This document shows, one piece after another, positions 8,966 to 16,999 of a stretch of DNA of 64,000 nucleotides; within the stretch, counting starts at the first letter, position 1; each line of letters opens with the position of its first letter. The translations under genes were made by a program, and so were the position numbers. The notes below the pieces were generated by a model. That model was given only the letters and a program-made list of their open reading frames with translations, was not told where the DNA came from and did not search any database. The stretch lies in NCBI RefSeq assembly GCF_001457435.1, contig NZ_LN881717.1, positions 1,497,339-1,561,338 of the forward strand, read 5' to 3'. The DNA is from Actinobaculum massiliense (GTDB lineage Bacteria > Actinomycetota > Actinomycetes > Actinomycetales > Actinomycetaceae).

Positions 8966-9024
8966 GCCCGGCAGGTCCCTGCACACCGTAGCCCGCCCGT
9001 CGCGCCATGCGGTCGCGCCGTCTT

Positions 9025-9049
9025 GGAATGCGAGAAGGTATCCAGAGTT
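9025..9049 (+). promoter_or_regulatory. Possible SigR-type promoter, N17 spacing
   Basis: GGAAT at 9025-9029 is followed after 17 bases by GTT at 9047-9049, within the range accepted for SigH/SigR. It lies just upstream of the decayed YrdC-like gene. A chance match cannot be excluded. Confidence 0.35.
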
Positions 9050-9074
9050 TCAAGGCGGATCCGCGGCAACCTGG

Positions 9075-9626
9075 ATGGGCAGCAACCGGACGGAGATACT
9101 TGTGTGGAAAACCTGCCAGGGAACGCTCGAGCCAAAGGCAATTGAGCTTTACCGAGGCGAAGGGAAAATCGCGTAATTCCCGCGAAGGTGGGTTACATAA
9201 TTGGCGCCACGGACGCGGCCGGTCTGGCGCGCAAATTCGAGGTCAAGCACCGGGCAAAAAATAAGCCCGCCGTCACCCTGGTGGGATCCCTGGAGCAACT
9301 CGCCCGGCTGGCCGAGCTCAGCCCGGAAGTACTCGGTTTCTACGAAGAATGTTGGGATAAAGACATCCTCATGGGATGCATTTTGCCCTGGCGGAAGGAT
9401 GCCCAGCAGTATCTGCCGCGGGGTAGCGAGGCCTATGTGCGAGACGCGCGCAGGACCTCGTGCTTTGCGGTGAAGTACGGCCTGCCTGTCGAGCAAATTG
9501 CGGGCCGGCTGTGGGAAGAAGACTCGCGTTTGCTCTACGCTGATCCGCAAAAGGCTTTATCTCGAGGACGTCCTTTCCATACTTTCGCGCCGCTTTGATT
9601 CGTGGAATTTTCGCCAGGGCGCCTAG
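9075..9626 (+). pseudogene. Decayed YrdC/Sua5-like gene
   Basis: Three pieces of one protein lie in different frames. The first (IELYRGEGKIA) ends at a TAA at 9174. The second is open from about 9176 to 9598 and carries the substrate-binding KHRAKNKPAVTLVGS plus CILPW and DARRTSCF segments. It then runs out of phase where the family's SxN motif should be. The third, ending RRFDSWNFRQGA at the TAG at 9624-9626, looks like the usual carboxy end and is fused directly, implying an internal deletion of several dozen codons. Removing about one base at 9176 and restoring the deleted block would recreate a protein of the nucleotide-carbamoylating YrdC fold. The cell keeps an intact TsaC-like gene at 34.8 kb, so this paralogue is probably dispensable. 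Family assignment rests on motif resemblance only. Confidence 0.55.
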
Positions 9627-9705
9627 TATTAGACCGGCCAAAGTAAACATTGACCAAATGGGGAATAAAACTTTACTTTTTGGCTAAATCTCGCGGAAAA
9701 GTCGG

Positions 9706-9734
9706 TTTCCATCCATGCTGTGACGCGCTACACT
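9706..9734 (+). promoter_or_regulatory. Predicted promoter of the CPBP-like gene
   Basis: TTTCCA (9706-9711), 17 bases, TACACT (9729-9734). Each box matches the vegetative consensus at four of six positions. Transcription would start near 9741 and give a leader of about 80 bases containing the two hairpins described next. Confidence 0.45.
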
Positions 9735-9748
9735 TTAGCCATAGTTAT

Positions 9749-9799
9749 CCGTCGGGTGGACGGATCCCGACGGGCGATACGCACGAGGGCGTGCGTATC
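9749..9799 (+). promoter_or_regulatory. Two consecutive perfect hairpins in a 5' leader
   Basis: Hairpin 1: CCGTCGGG / CCCGACGG (9749-9773, 9-base loop). Hairpin 2: GATACGCACG / CGTGCGTATC (9776-9799, 4-base loop AGGG). Both are perfect and only two bases apart, ending 23 bp before the start codon. They could act as an RNA switch, an attenuator, a protein-binding operator or a transcription barrier; the sequence does not decide. Confidence 0.55.
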
Positions 9800-9822
9800 T
9801 CTAAAACTGCGGGAGATGAAAT

Positions 9823-10683
9823 ATGTTGGGCGTTCGTCAAGCACATTCACGGCCATTCGCTGAGACGCATGACCTTCCCGATCAGCGGGCGGTCAATCAG
9901 GTGCGCCTCGAATCAGTCAAGCTGTACGCACCCGTTCCGGGAATTGAGGGAACGGCGTGGCGCAGACCGGGAAATCCGCGCGATGAGCACGGCAGATTCC
10001 CCCACGGAAGTTCGGTTGTGGCGGTCGGCCTAGGAATTTTCCTCACCGTCGGAATGCTGTCCTTTACCCTCACCTCGCTGTTACTCGAAGGGGCGCCCGG
10101 GCCGGCGCCGATAGCAACCTGGGGGCTATTTACCCTGCTAGTGGGCCTGATTGCGCTCGCGGCCGGAGGCGCGGCACTGCTGTCCCGCCACGCGCGCGAA
10201 CGCTCGGTGCGAGTGGAAGCCGGATTCCTCCTTCCGCGCGGTCGGGAAATTTACCGTATCGGGGTGCTGGTAGGCGGGGCGACGGCGTCGCTCGGAACCC
10301 TCGCCCTGACGAATTTACTCGCCGGCCGCGCCGCCTTCGCCGGACTGACGGATGGCTGGCACGGGGCGGTGAGCTATGGGCCGCTGGCGGCGTCCCTGTG
10401 GTTGCTCCTCTTCCTGGTGCTCGTGCCGGTACTTTACGAAATGTATTTCCGCGGCTACCTGTACGGATGGGTGCGCGGACGCTGGGGCGTTGGCGCGGGT
10501 GCGCTACTTTCGGCAGCGATTTTTGCGGTTGCGGCCTACGGTAGCCCCTGCTTGCTTCCCTTCGGCTTTGTACTCGGGCTTTCCGCTGCTTTTGCTTGGC
10601 AATTTGGGCGCAGCGTAGCCGATCCGATCGCCCTTCACGTCCTGGTCAACACGGTAGCACTCGGCGTTGCCATTGCCAGCTAG
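9823..10683 (+). CDS. CPBP-family (CAAX protease-like) membrane protein, altered active site
   Basis: This 286-residue protein has about 65 hydrophilic residues followed by six or more membrane helices. It resembles CPBP intramembrane glutamic proteases: YEMYFRGYLYGW at 205-216 corresponds to the EExxxR motif and LHVLVNT at 271-277 to HxxxN. However, the first Glu is Tyr205, and the His of motif 2 (FxxxH) is missing (FAVAAY at 234-239). Catalysis is therefore doubtful, although the fold seems retained. ATG 9823 is preceded by GGGAGATG. It is a single gene with its own leader. Bacterial relatives act in peptide maturation or bacteriocin immunity, but no such context is seen here. Confidence 0.7.
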   Translation: MLGVRQAHSRPFAETHDLPDQRAVNQVRLESVKLYAPVPGIEGTAWRRPGNPRDEHGRFPHGSSVVAVGLGIFLTVGMLSFTLTSLLLEGAPGPAPIATWGLFTLLVGLIALAAGGAALLSRHARERSVRVEAGFLLPRGREIYRIGVLVGGATASLGTLALTNLLAGRAAFAGLTDGWHGAVSYGPLAASLWLLLFLVLVPVLYEMYFRGYLYGWVRGRWGVGAGALLSAAIFAVAAYGSPCLLPFGFVLGLSAAFAWQFGRSVADPIALHVLVNTVALGVAIAS

Positions 10684-10758
10684 AGCGTTTTCCAGCGCTT
10701 TAGGCGTGTGCGGGCCCGCCTCGCCGGGTAGGCTTGAATGCGAATTCAAGGAGGCGCT

Positions 10759-11343
10759 GTGAAAGACGTTCGGGTAGTTTTCATCGGGGATGAGCTCGTC
10801 GCCGGGTACGGTGATGCCCGCGCGCTCGGTTGGACGGGGCGCGTTATGGCGCGCACCCTCACCGATCCGCCGCTTATGAACCTCGCCTTGGCAATTCCGG
10901 GGGAGACCACCGCCGAGCTTTCGCGCCGCTGGGAAGATGAGGTCGCGCGCCGAATCGACCCGGAGGCCGAGTGCCGTCTGGTCATTGGGCTGGGCTCCCA
11001 CGATCTAGAGGCGGATCACTCTCTGGCCCGCACCCGCCTCCACCTGGCAAATCTTCTCGACTCTGCCGCGCGCATGCGGCTGGCGCCTTTCGTCGTCGGC
11101 CCACCACCGCGCCCCGGGATCCGCGCCTCCGTTCAAGAAGAGCTCACCAACGCCTACCGAGACGTGACCACCCGGCGAAACTTCCAGTATGTGGACACTT
11201 TCCACCCGCTAGAAAACCACGAGCAGTGGAATACCGATATGGAGCTTTCCGGCGGATACACCCCGCGCCAAGCCGGTTATGGGCTGATGGCGTGGCTGGT
11301 GCTCCACAACGGCTGGAATAACTGGCTGGGGATCCGGGCCTAG
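10759..11343 (+). CDS. SGNH/GDSL-fold protein lacking catalytic residues
   Basis: The protein is 194 residues counting from GTG 10759, chosen because a strong AAGGAGG lies eight bases before it; an ATG at 10738 would swallow that site. The block I pattern FIGDELVAGYGDARALGW is clearly SGNH-hydrolase-like, but the nucleophile Ser of GDS is Glu12. Block III has GSHD (His81 for the usual Asn). The carboxy-terminal D-x2-H block is GGYTPRQAGY, with neither residue. The fold is kept without the Ser-Asp-His triad, so it may be a binding protein or use other chemistry. A -10-like TAGGCT lies just upstream at about 10730. No signal peptide; cytosolic. Confidence 0.65.
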   Translation: MKDVRVVFIGDELVAGYGDARALGWTGRVMARTLTDPPLMNLALAIPGETTAELSRRWEDEVARRIDPEAECRLVIGLGSHDLEADHSLARTRLHLANLLDSAARMRLAPFVVGPPPRPGIRASVQEELTNAYRDVTTRRNFQYVDTFHPLENHEQWNTDMELSGGYTPRQAGYGLMAWLVLHNGWNNWLGIRA

Positions 11344-11382
11344 CGTGTGCAATCTGCCATCGAATGCTGGGGCGATTCCATT

Positions 11383-11388
11383 TAGACT
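11383..11388 (+). promoter_or_regulatory. -10 box TAGACT before the CNNM gene pair
   Basis: TAGACT fits the actinobacterial TANNNT -10 pattern and lies nine bases before a short leader ORF. The transcript would start within a few bases of that ORF's ATG. Confidence 0.4.
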
Positions 11389-11397
11389 AGGGCCATC

Positions 11398-11433
11398 ATG
11401 AAAGAGGGTCATTTACGGCGGGTAGCGCCGTGA
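11398..11433 (+). CDS. Possible 11-residue leader peptide coupled to the CNNM gene
   Basis: ATG AAA GAG GGT ... CCG TGA encodes [11 protein letters not shown]. Its TGA overlaps the GTG start of the transporter gene (GTGA), the usual geometry of translational coupling. The transporter gene lacks a good ribosome site of its own, so this ORF may deliver ribosomes to it. The leader has no obvious ribosome site either, but the nearby -10 box would place its ATG almost at the 5' end of the mRNA. Confidence 0.4.
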   Translation: MKEGHLRRVAP

Positions 11434-12785
11434 CGAACATAGTTTTGCTCCTGATTGGCCTCTTGCTGACGGTGGGAACCGGCATTTTCGTTGCCGCCGA
11501 GTTCTCGATGGTCGCGCTCGACCCCGCAGCGGTGGAGGCGCAAGCTGACGACGATCCCAAGGCGCGGACGGTCTCCAAGAGGCTCAAGCATCTGTCGCTT
11601 TACCTTTCCGCCTGTCAGGTGGGCATCACTCTCACCACGATTTTGCTCGGCTACGTGGCGCAGACCCCGCTCACCGAGATTTTCAATAGCTGGCTAGGTA
11701 ATACAACGCTCGCACAAACCGCCGCGCTGGCGATTGCGGCGGCCGGCGCCTTCATTGTCGTCAACCTGTTCTCGATGCTTTTTGGAGAACTGGTTCCGAA
11801 AAATATGGCGCTAGCGAATTCACTTCACACCGCGGAGCTGGTTTCCCGCCCGCTCCACTGGTTCACGGTGGTTTTCAAGCCGATTATTTTCCTCATGAAC
11901 AACACCGCAAACTGGATTTTGCGGAAAATGGGGATTGAGCCGGCGGAGGAATCTAGCTCGGCGCGTTCCGCTTCGGAGCTGGGCGCGCTGGTGCGCCAAA
12001 GTGCCGCGGCCGGAACTCTTGAGCCGTCCACCGCCGAACTCCTCACTGCCTCGATTGGGGTGGGGCGTTTGAGCGCCGTCGATATTATGACCGACCGCGG
12101 CAGGGTGGTTTCTATTCCGGACACCGCCACGGCGGCCGACGTCGTCGAACTTGCTACCGCCACCGGATTTTCACGTTTCCCGGTGACCGGCCCGGAGGGA
12201 CTGGACGATATTCGCGGGCTGGTCCACCTGCGCCGCGTGGTGGCGATTCCTTATGAGCGCCGCGCGGAAGTAGCCGTCACGAGCTCCTCAATTATGCTCG
12301 ACGCCCCGGTGGTGCCCGAGACGATGGAGCTACCCCCGCTCCTCCTCGAGCTTCGCGACGTCGGGCTCCAAATGGCCGTGGTAGTGGACGAATATGGCGG
12401 AACTTCCGGCATTGTGTCGCTGGAGGACGCGGTGGAAGAGATCGTGGGCGAGATTTCGGACGAGCACGATTCCGGTTCTGAGCCCGGCCACCAAACCGCG
12501 AACGGTGCCTGGATCGTTTCTGGGCTGGTGCGCCCCGACGAGCTTTTGCGCGAGGCCGGGGTGGCGCTACCGGAAGATGGCCCCTACGAAACCCTGGGCG
12601 GCCTCATTATGACCGAGCTGGGACGAGTACCGCGGGTGGGCGATTCCGTGCACGTGGATTTCGCCAGCCTCAAGGTTATTTCTATGGACGGGCGGCGCGT
12701 GGATGAGGTTGAGGTTCGCACCGACGAGGCGCCTAGCGAGGCGTCCAGCCAGGCGCCTGCCGCCAAGGAGGCCAGCGATGAATAA
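11430..12785 (+). CDS. CNNM/CorC-type magnesium/cobalt transporter, full-length (HlyC/CorC family)
   Basis: A 451-residue membrane protein in three parts: a DUF21 (CNNM) domain of membrane helices at about 1-190 ([26 protein letters not shown]), a CBS pair at about 205-330 ([33 protein letters not shown]), and a carboxy-terminal CorC_HlyC domain ([24 protein letters not shown]). Such proteins export or sense Mg2+ and Co2+; the older name hemolysin is misleading. The acidic tail is rich in Ala/Glu. The next gene overlaps it by eight bases and is a shorter paralogue, suggesting a heteromeric transporter. Confidence 0.9.
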   Translation: MTNIVLLLIGLLLTVGTGIFVAAEFSMVALDPAAVEAQADDDPKARTVSKRLKHLSLYLSACQVGITLTTILLGYVAQTPLTEIFNSWLGNTTLAQTAALAIAAAGAFIVVNLFSMLFGELVPKNMALANSLHTAELVSRPLHWFTVVFKPIIFLMNNTANWILRKMGIEPAEESSSARSASELGALVRQSAAAGTLEPSTAELLTASIGVGRLSAVDIMTDRGRVVSIPDTATAADVVELATATGFSRFPVTGPEGLDDIRGLVHLRRVVAIPYERRAEVAVTSSSIMLDAPVVPETMELPPLLLELRDVGLQMAVVVDEYGGTSGIVSLEDAVEEIVGEISDEHDSGSEPGHQTANGAWIVSGLVRPDELLREAGVALPEDGPYETLGGLIMTELGRVPRVGDSVHVDFASLKVISMDGRRVDEVEVRTDEAPSEASSQAPAAKEASDE

Positions 12786-13806
12786 TTGGCTCGCCTTAGG
12801 GCTCACCATACTGCTACTTATTGGCAACGCGTATTTTGTGAGCGCCGAATTCGCGCTCACGGGATCGCGTGCTTCGCGTCTTGAGCCGCTCGCCGCAACG
12901 AACAAACGCGCGGCGAAGGTTCTGGGGGCTATCCGAAACCTTAACGAGATGCTGGCGGCCTGCCAGCTCGGCGTCACGATTTGCTCGGTGGCACTGGGTG
13001 CGCTGGCGGAGCCGGCAATCGCCCACCTGCTGGCGGTGCCGCTTGGCGCGCTGGGGATTGGTCCGGCACTCACGCACACCATCGCCTTTATTGTGGCGCT
13101 ACTTTTGGTGACCGCGCTGCACGTGATTTTGGGCGAAATGGTGCCGAAAAACGTGGCCGTCACCCACCCTGAAAAATCAGCGCTGTGGCTGGTGCCTTCG
13201 CTGATTGTTTTCGACAAGATCTTCCGCCCGATCACCGGCTCCCTGAACTGGCTGTCGCTCCATATGGTGTCCTGGATGGGCATGAAGCCGCGCCACGAGG
13301 TGGTTTCGGCTTTCACTGCCGAAGAGGTCGCCTCGATTGTGGAGGCCTCCGAGCGCGCCGGGGTTTTGCAGGACCCGCAGGGTCTTATTTCCCAGTCACT
13401 GGAGTTTTCCGAGCACAAGGTTGAAGACACCATGGTCGCGCTGGCGGATGTGGTCTCGCTACCGATTTCGGTGACGCCGGAGGAAGTGGAGCGCGAGGTT
13501 GCCGAAACCGGTTTTTCGCGTTTCGCGGTGACCGACGGCGAGCGGCTGGCCGGTTACGTCCACTTGAAGGACGTGATTGGAGCCAAGGGCGAGCGGCGCG
13601 CGCAAGCGATTCCGGAGTCGAAGATTCGTTCCATGGAAAGCGTCGTGGTGGACGACGACGTCGAAGATGCCTTGCGAATCATGCAGAAAACCGGCACGCA
13701 TATGGCCGTCGCGCGGCGTAGCGACGGATCGACCGCCGGAATCATCTTCCTCGAGGACATTATCGAGGAACTTGTTGGCGATGTACGCGACACTATGCAA
13801 CGTTAG
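12778..13806 (+). CDS. CNNM-type transporter, short paralogue without CorC_HlyC domain
   Basis: A 342-residue paralogue of the preceding gene, with the same DUF21 membrane domain (NAYFVSAEFALTGSRASRLEP, LGEMVPKNVAVTHP) and CBS pair (about 210-335, GTHMAVARRSDGSTAGIIFLEDIIEELVG). It ends right after the second CBS motif, without the carboxy-terminal domain. ATG 12778 lies inside the end of the upstream gene; a longer frame upstream overlaps that gene in another phase and is not credible. Pairs of a long and a short CNNM are common in actinobacteria (for example Rv1841c/Rv1842c). Confidence 0.9.
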   Translation: MNNWLALGLTILLLIGNAYFVSAEFALTGSRASRLEPLAATNKRAAKVLGAIRNLNEMLAACQLGVTICSVALGALAEPAIAHLLAVPLGALGIGPALTHTIAFIVALLLVTALHVILGEMVPKNVAVTHPEKSALWLVPSLIVFDKIFRPITGSLNWLSLHMVSWMGMKPRHEVVSAFTAEEVASIVEASERAGVLQDPQGLISQSLEFSEHKVEDTMVALADVVSLPISVTPEEVEREVAETGFSRFAVTDGERLAGYVHLKDVIGAKGERRAQAIPESKIRSMESVVVDDDVEDALRIMQKTGTHMAVARRSDGSTAGIIFLEDIIEELVGDVRDTMQR

Positions 13807-13870
13807 GCCAGCTCAGAAGCGGGGCCGAAAATCCTGTGGGGGAAACGACCTTGCGCCTGCGCCCGCGTCC

Positions 13871-13886
13871 GTTATCATTCTGTTAC
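13871..13886 (+). promoter_or_regulatory. GTTAY-N6-GTTAY direct repeat before the M23 peptidase gene
   Basis: GTTAT-CATTCT-GTTAC: two half-sites repeated every 11 bp, one helical turn, as bound by OmpR/PhoB-type response regulators. The same motif, nearly base for base, stands at 48723-48738 before another envelope gene. MtrA, which controls cell-wall hydrolases in actinobacteria, is the leading candidate by analogy. Confidence 0.5.
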
Positions 13887-13914
13887 ATACAGCGGGTTTG
13901 ACGATCGGAGAGAA

Positions 13915-15078
13915 GTGCTAGACGAAGGCAATGGAGCGCGCCGCTCACGCATTGAGCTTCGCTCTCTCGACACTCGTCCGCGCACTCGCCGCGAGGCTCG
14001 CCTCGCGCAAAAGATGGAAGAAGCGGCCAGCGCTCGGCGCGCCGCAAAGGCCGCGTCAGCCAGGCGCTCGCGCCGCGCGGCTCACGGCGAGGGCCTGTCA
14101 ATTGAGGCATTGCTTGCCCGCGCAGAAGCTCCGACCCGCCGCGCCGCCAAGCATGCCGCCCCGTCCGTAGAGGCCGGAACCGAAGTTCTTTCCGCTCGCG
14201 AGTTGGCTACTCAGGCCAGTGAGGCGATCGCGCTGGGGCGTAGCGAAAACGAAAAGTACGCCCGCGAAGCTCACGCCCGCCAGGCTGAAGCGTGCCAGGC
14301 TGAAGCCCGCGAAGCTGATGCCAGTCGCGCGCCGCGGTTTGACCTCGACTCGGCCCGGCGCCGCCTGGTGCTGTTCGGCACGGCGGTTGCGGCCGCGTTG
14401 GCCATTCCGGCCGCAATGACCTTGCAGGGAAGCGCTTCCCAGCCGCTGACCGAATCGGTAGTCGCCACCGCGCAGGCCGAGTGGACCACGCCTGCCAGTT
14501 TGACCGGCGCCAGCACCGCAGAACTGCGTTCGCAGGCCAAGGCCGCTGCCCAAACCCCGAGCCTCTCCTGCGCTACTACCGGCGGCGCATCCGGCACCCG
14601 GGCGGCGCTGGCGGTGCCGACGTCGAACCTGATTGTTATGCCGCTCCAGACCGGCGTTTACCGCGTGAGCTCCCCATTTGGTGCCCGCGTTGATCCAATT
14701 ACCGGGGGCGCCTCAGTGCACGCGGGGCAAGACTACGCCGCGCCGGCTGGCACTCCAATTCACGCGGTGGCGGATGGCACGGTGCTTCACGCGGGCGAGG
14801 GCATTGAGGGCCGCTCGAATAACCTCATTATTGTTGAGCACCAGGTGGGAGATCTGAAATTCCAGTCCTGGTACATCCATATGTATGACGACGGCGTTCT
14901 CGTTCAGGAAGGCGACGTGGTGAAGGCCGGGCAGATTATTGGCACGGTCGGCTCCAACGGATACTCAACCGGGCCGCACCTGCATTTGGAGATTCACGAC
15001 GCCGAAGGCGAACTGGTGGATCCAGCGCAATTCCTCACCGACCACGCGGCGGTGCCGGTGGAAGACCTGTGCTCCTAG
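13915..15078 (+). CDS. Membrane-anchored M23 (LytM) peptidase
   Basis: The 387-residue protein has about 150 cytoplasmic residues very rich in Ala, Arg and Glu (several AEA/REA pentads at 115-137). A single membrane helix follows at about 151-169, then an extracytoplasmic M23 domain at about 240-375. Zinc and catalytic residues are present: H269 and D273 in SVHAGQDYAAP, H322 in WYIHM, and H355/H357 in GPHLHLEIH. It should cut peptidoglycan cross-bridges or act as an envelope hydrolase. Start GTG 13915 follows GGAGAGAA. The long basic cytoplasmic part is unusual for this family and resembles a docking or DNA/membrane-contact segment. A two-half-site operator lies 30 bp upstream. Confidence 0.88.
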   Translation: MLDEGNGARRSRIELRSLDTRPRTRREARLAQKMEEAASARRAAKAASARRSRRAAHGEGLSIEALLARAEAPTRRAAKHAAPSVEAGTEVLSARELATQASEAIALGRSENEKYAREAHARQAEACQAEAREADASRAPRFDLDSARRRLVLFGTAVAAALAIPAAMTLQGSASQPLTESVVATAQAEWTTPASLTGASTAELRSQAKAAAQTPSLSCATTGGASGTRAALAVPTSNLIVMPLQTGVYRVSSPFGARVDPITGGASVHAGQDYAAPAGTPIHAVADGTVLHAGEGIEGRSNNLIIVEHQVGDLKFQSWYIHMYDDGVLVQEGDVVKAGQIIGTVGSNGYSTGPHLHLEIHDAEGELVDPAQFLTDHAAVPVEDLCS

Positions 15079-15080
15079 CC

Positions 15081-15926
15081 ATGTCGCATCGCGTTTACCG
15101 GATCACCGAAAATCCCCTCGTTATAGCTCATCGCGGCGGTGGTAACGAGCAACCCGAAAACTCCCTCGAGGCATTTCGGGCCATGCGTGAAGCGGGTTTC
15201 CGGCATATCGAATCCGATGTGCACTCCACCGCGGACGGCGTGGCCGTTATTATGCACGATCCCGCGCTGGATCGCACCACGGATGGTAGCGGGCTAGTGA
15301 ACGAAAAGACCTGGGCTGAAATTGAGCGGGTGCGCGACGCGTCCGGGCATCGTCCTCCGCGCCTGGATGAGGTGCTCGACGCTTTCCCCGACGTCGTCTT
15401 TAACCTCGACGCTAAGGCAGATTCATCGGTTGGCCCGCTCCTAGAAGCGGTGCGCCGTACCAATGCCGCGGAGCGAGTGTGCCTGGCGAGTTTTTCGCAA
15501 AAGCGCATTGAACGCATGCGCGCGCTCCTGCCCGAAGCGGCGTATTCGCTGGGGACGACGGCGATCGCCGGCCTGGTGGCAGCCAGCTGGACGGGTAGCG
15601 CGGGGCGCTGGCAGGCCCGCCGCCACGGCCGCTTTGCGGGCGTGCCGAAGGATCTGGCCGGAATTGAAGCCGTGCAGGTGCCGGTTTCGCAACCGCTTCC
15701 GGCTGGTCCGCGAGGCTTCGCGCGGCGCGAAAGAAGAATCCGCGTGATTACTCCACGCTTCGTTCAGCTCGCCCACTCGCTCGGGCTGGCGGTGCACGCC
15801 TGGACCATAAATTCACCCAGCCAGGCACAATGGCTGGTCGAGATGGGCGTGGACGGCATTATTACCGACGAGCCCACCCGCACGGTCAAGCACCTGCGAG
15901 CCCGCGGTTACGCGGCTGAAATTTAG
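15081..15926 (+). CDS. Glycerophosphodiester phosphodiesterase family protein
   Basis: A 281-residue GDPD TIM-barrel that hydrolyses glycerophosphodiesters to glycerol 3-phosphate and an alcohol. The catalytic entry motif VIAHRGGGNEQPENSLEAF is at the amino end, followed by the metal-binding ESDVHSTADGVAVIMHD and later NLDAKAD. The carboxy end has the typical VHAWTINSPSQAQWLVEMGVDGIITDEP pattern. ATG 15081 is two bases after the M23 stop; a GTG at 15069 overlaps that gene. There is no signal peptide, so it is cytoplasmic and probably recycles phospholipid headgroups. It probably shares the M23 transcript. Confidence 0.9.
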   Translation: MSHRVYRITENPLVIAHRGGGNEQPENSLEAFRAMREAGFRHIESDVHSTADGVAVIMHDPALDRTTDGSGLVNEKTWAEIERVRDASGHRPPRLDEVLDAFPDVVFNLDAKADSSVGPLLEAVRRTNAAERVCLASFSQKRIERMRALLPEAAYSLGTTAIAGLVAASWTGSAGRWQARRHGRFAGVPKDLAGIEAVQVPVSQPLPAGPRGFARRERRIRVITPRFVQLAHSLGLAVHAWTINSPSQAQWLVEMGVDGIITDEPTRTVKHLRARGYAAEI

Positions 15927-16040
15927 CCTTTCAGCTCAGCGCGGCAAATCGTTCCGCAAAAAATCGGCTATCGTGTGACGTACCAGACAAGCTATTGCGC
16001 ATCAGAGAGGACGCGCGATGCTACAAAGAGAGGAGTCTCA

Positions 16041-16991
16041 ATGAAGGCATGGCAGTTTGCGAAAACGGGTGAGCCGCTCCAGCTGAATGAAGTCCCGGAG
16101 CCGAAGGCGGGGCCGGGAGAGGTTGTACTGGATATGAAGGCCGCCGGTATTTGCCACTCTGACGTGGGGCTTATGGAAGACGAGGGCTGGCTTTCGCTGC
16201 TTGCCAAGACCCCCATCACCATTGGGCATGAAAACTCCGGCGTGGTGGCCGAGGTGGGCGAAGGTGTTACCGATTTCAAGGTGGGTGACCGCGTTGGCGT
16301 GTGCCCCACGGCGGAGGGCGTTGGCGCCCCCGGCTACGGCTTTGACGGCGGTTTTGCCCCGAAGATGGCGGTAGACGCCCGGGCGCTGGTTCCGCTTCCG
16401 GACGAGGTTGATTTCGTCTACGGCGCGGCGGCAACCGACGCAGGCATGACCTCCTACGCCGGCCTGGTCACCCAGGGCGGCGCCAAGGAAGGCGACGTGG
16501 TTGGCATTATTGGCCTGGGCGGGCTCGGGCAGATTGCCGCCCGGGTGGCCGTGCTGATGGGCTGCGAGGTCTACGTGGCGGAGGTCAACGAGAAGGTTTG
16601 GCCGCTGGCGAAGGAAATCGGCGCCAAGGATGTGCGCAAGGGCATCAAGGATTTCGAAGATGTCACTTTCGACCTCATCGTCGACTACGCCGGCTTCGGC
16701 ACCACCACGGCGGACGCGGTCGAGATCATTCGCCGCGACGGAACCGTGGTTGTGGTTGGCATGGGCAAGCTCGAGTCGACGATCTCCACCAAGGCGCTGA
16801 TTTTGAACCAGTGCCGCCTGGTGGGCTCGAACGGCGGCACGAAGGAAGACATCGCCGGCGTCTACGAGTACATGGCCACCGGCAAGTTGAAGCCGCAGGT
16901 CACGCAAATCAGCTTTGATGAGATCCCCGAGGGGCTTGAGAAGTTGAAGAACGGCCAGGTCATTGGCCGTCTCGTAGCGGTTTACGAATAA
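16041..16991 (+). CDS. Zinc-dependent alcohol dehydrogenase (MDR superfamily)
   Basis: The protein is 316 residues from ATG 16041, which follows AGAGAGGAG. The medium-chain dehydrogenase pattern is clear: catalytic zinc residues in ICHSDVG and GHENSGVV, and a Rossmann motif GIIGLGGLGQIA for NAD(P). The four-cysteine structural zinc loop is absent. Instead GVCPTAEGVGAPGYGFDGGFAP sits there, so it belongs to a subgroup without structural zinc. The substrate cannot be told from sequence. An ethanol or aldehyde role would suit a phosphoketolase fermenter and the neighbouring xfp, but the two genes are separated by a strong terminator. Confidence 0.85.
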   Translation: MKAWQFAKTGEPLQLNEVPEPKAGPGEVVLDMKAAGICHSDVGLMEDEGWLSLLAKTPITIGHENSGVVAEVGEGVTDFKVGDRVGVCPTAEGVGAPGYGFDGGFAPKMAVDARALVPLPDEVDFVYGAAATDAGMTSYAGLVTQGGAKEGDVVGIIGLGGLGQIAARVAVLMGCEVYVAEVNEKVWPLAKEIGAKDVRKGIKDFEDVTFDLIVDYAGFGTTTADAVEIIRRDGTVVVVGMGKLESTISTKALILNQCRLVGSNGGTKEDIAGVYEYMATGKLKPQVTQISFDEIPEGLEKLKNGQVIGRLVAVYE

Positions 16992-16999
16992 AGCTGTTG

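Noticed and set aside
13807-13914. Cyclic-di-AMP (ydaO) riboswitch before the M23 peptidase
   Set aside because: The gap is only about 100 bp, too short, and shows the direct-repeat operator instead of riboswitch stems.
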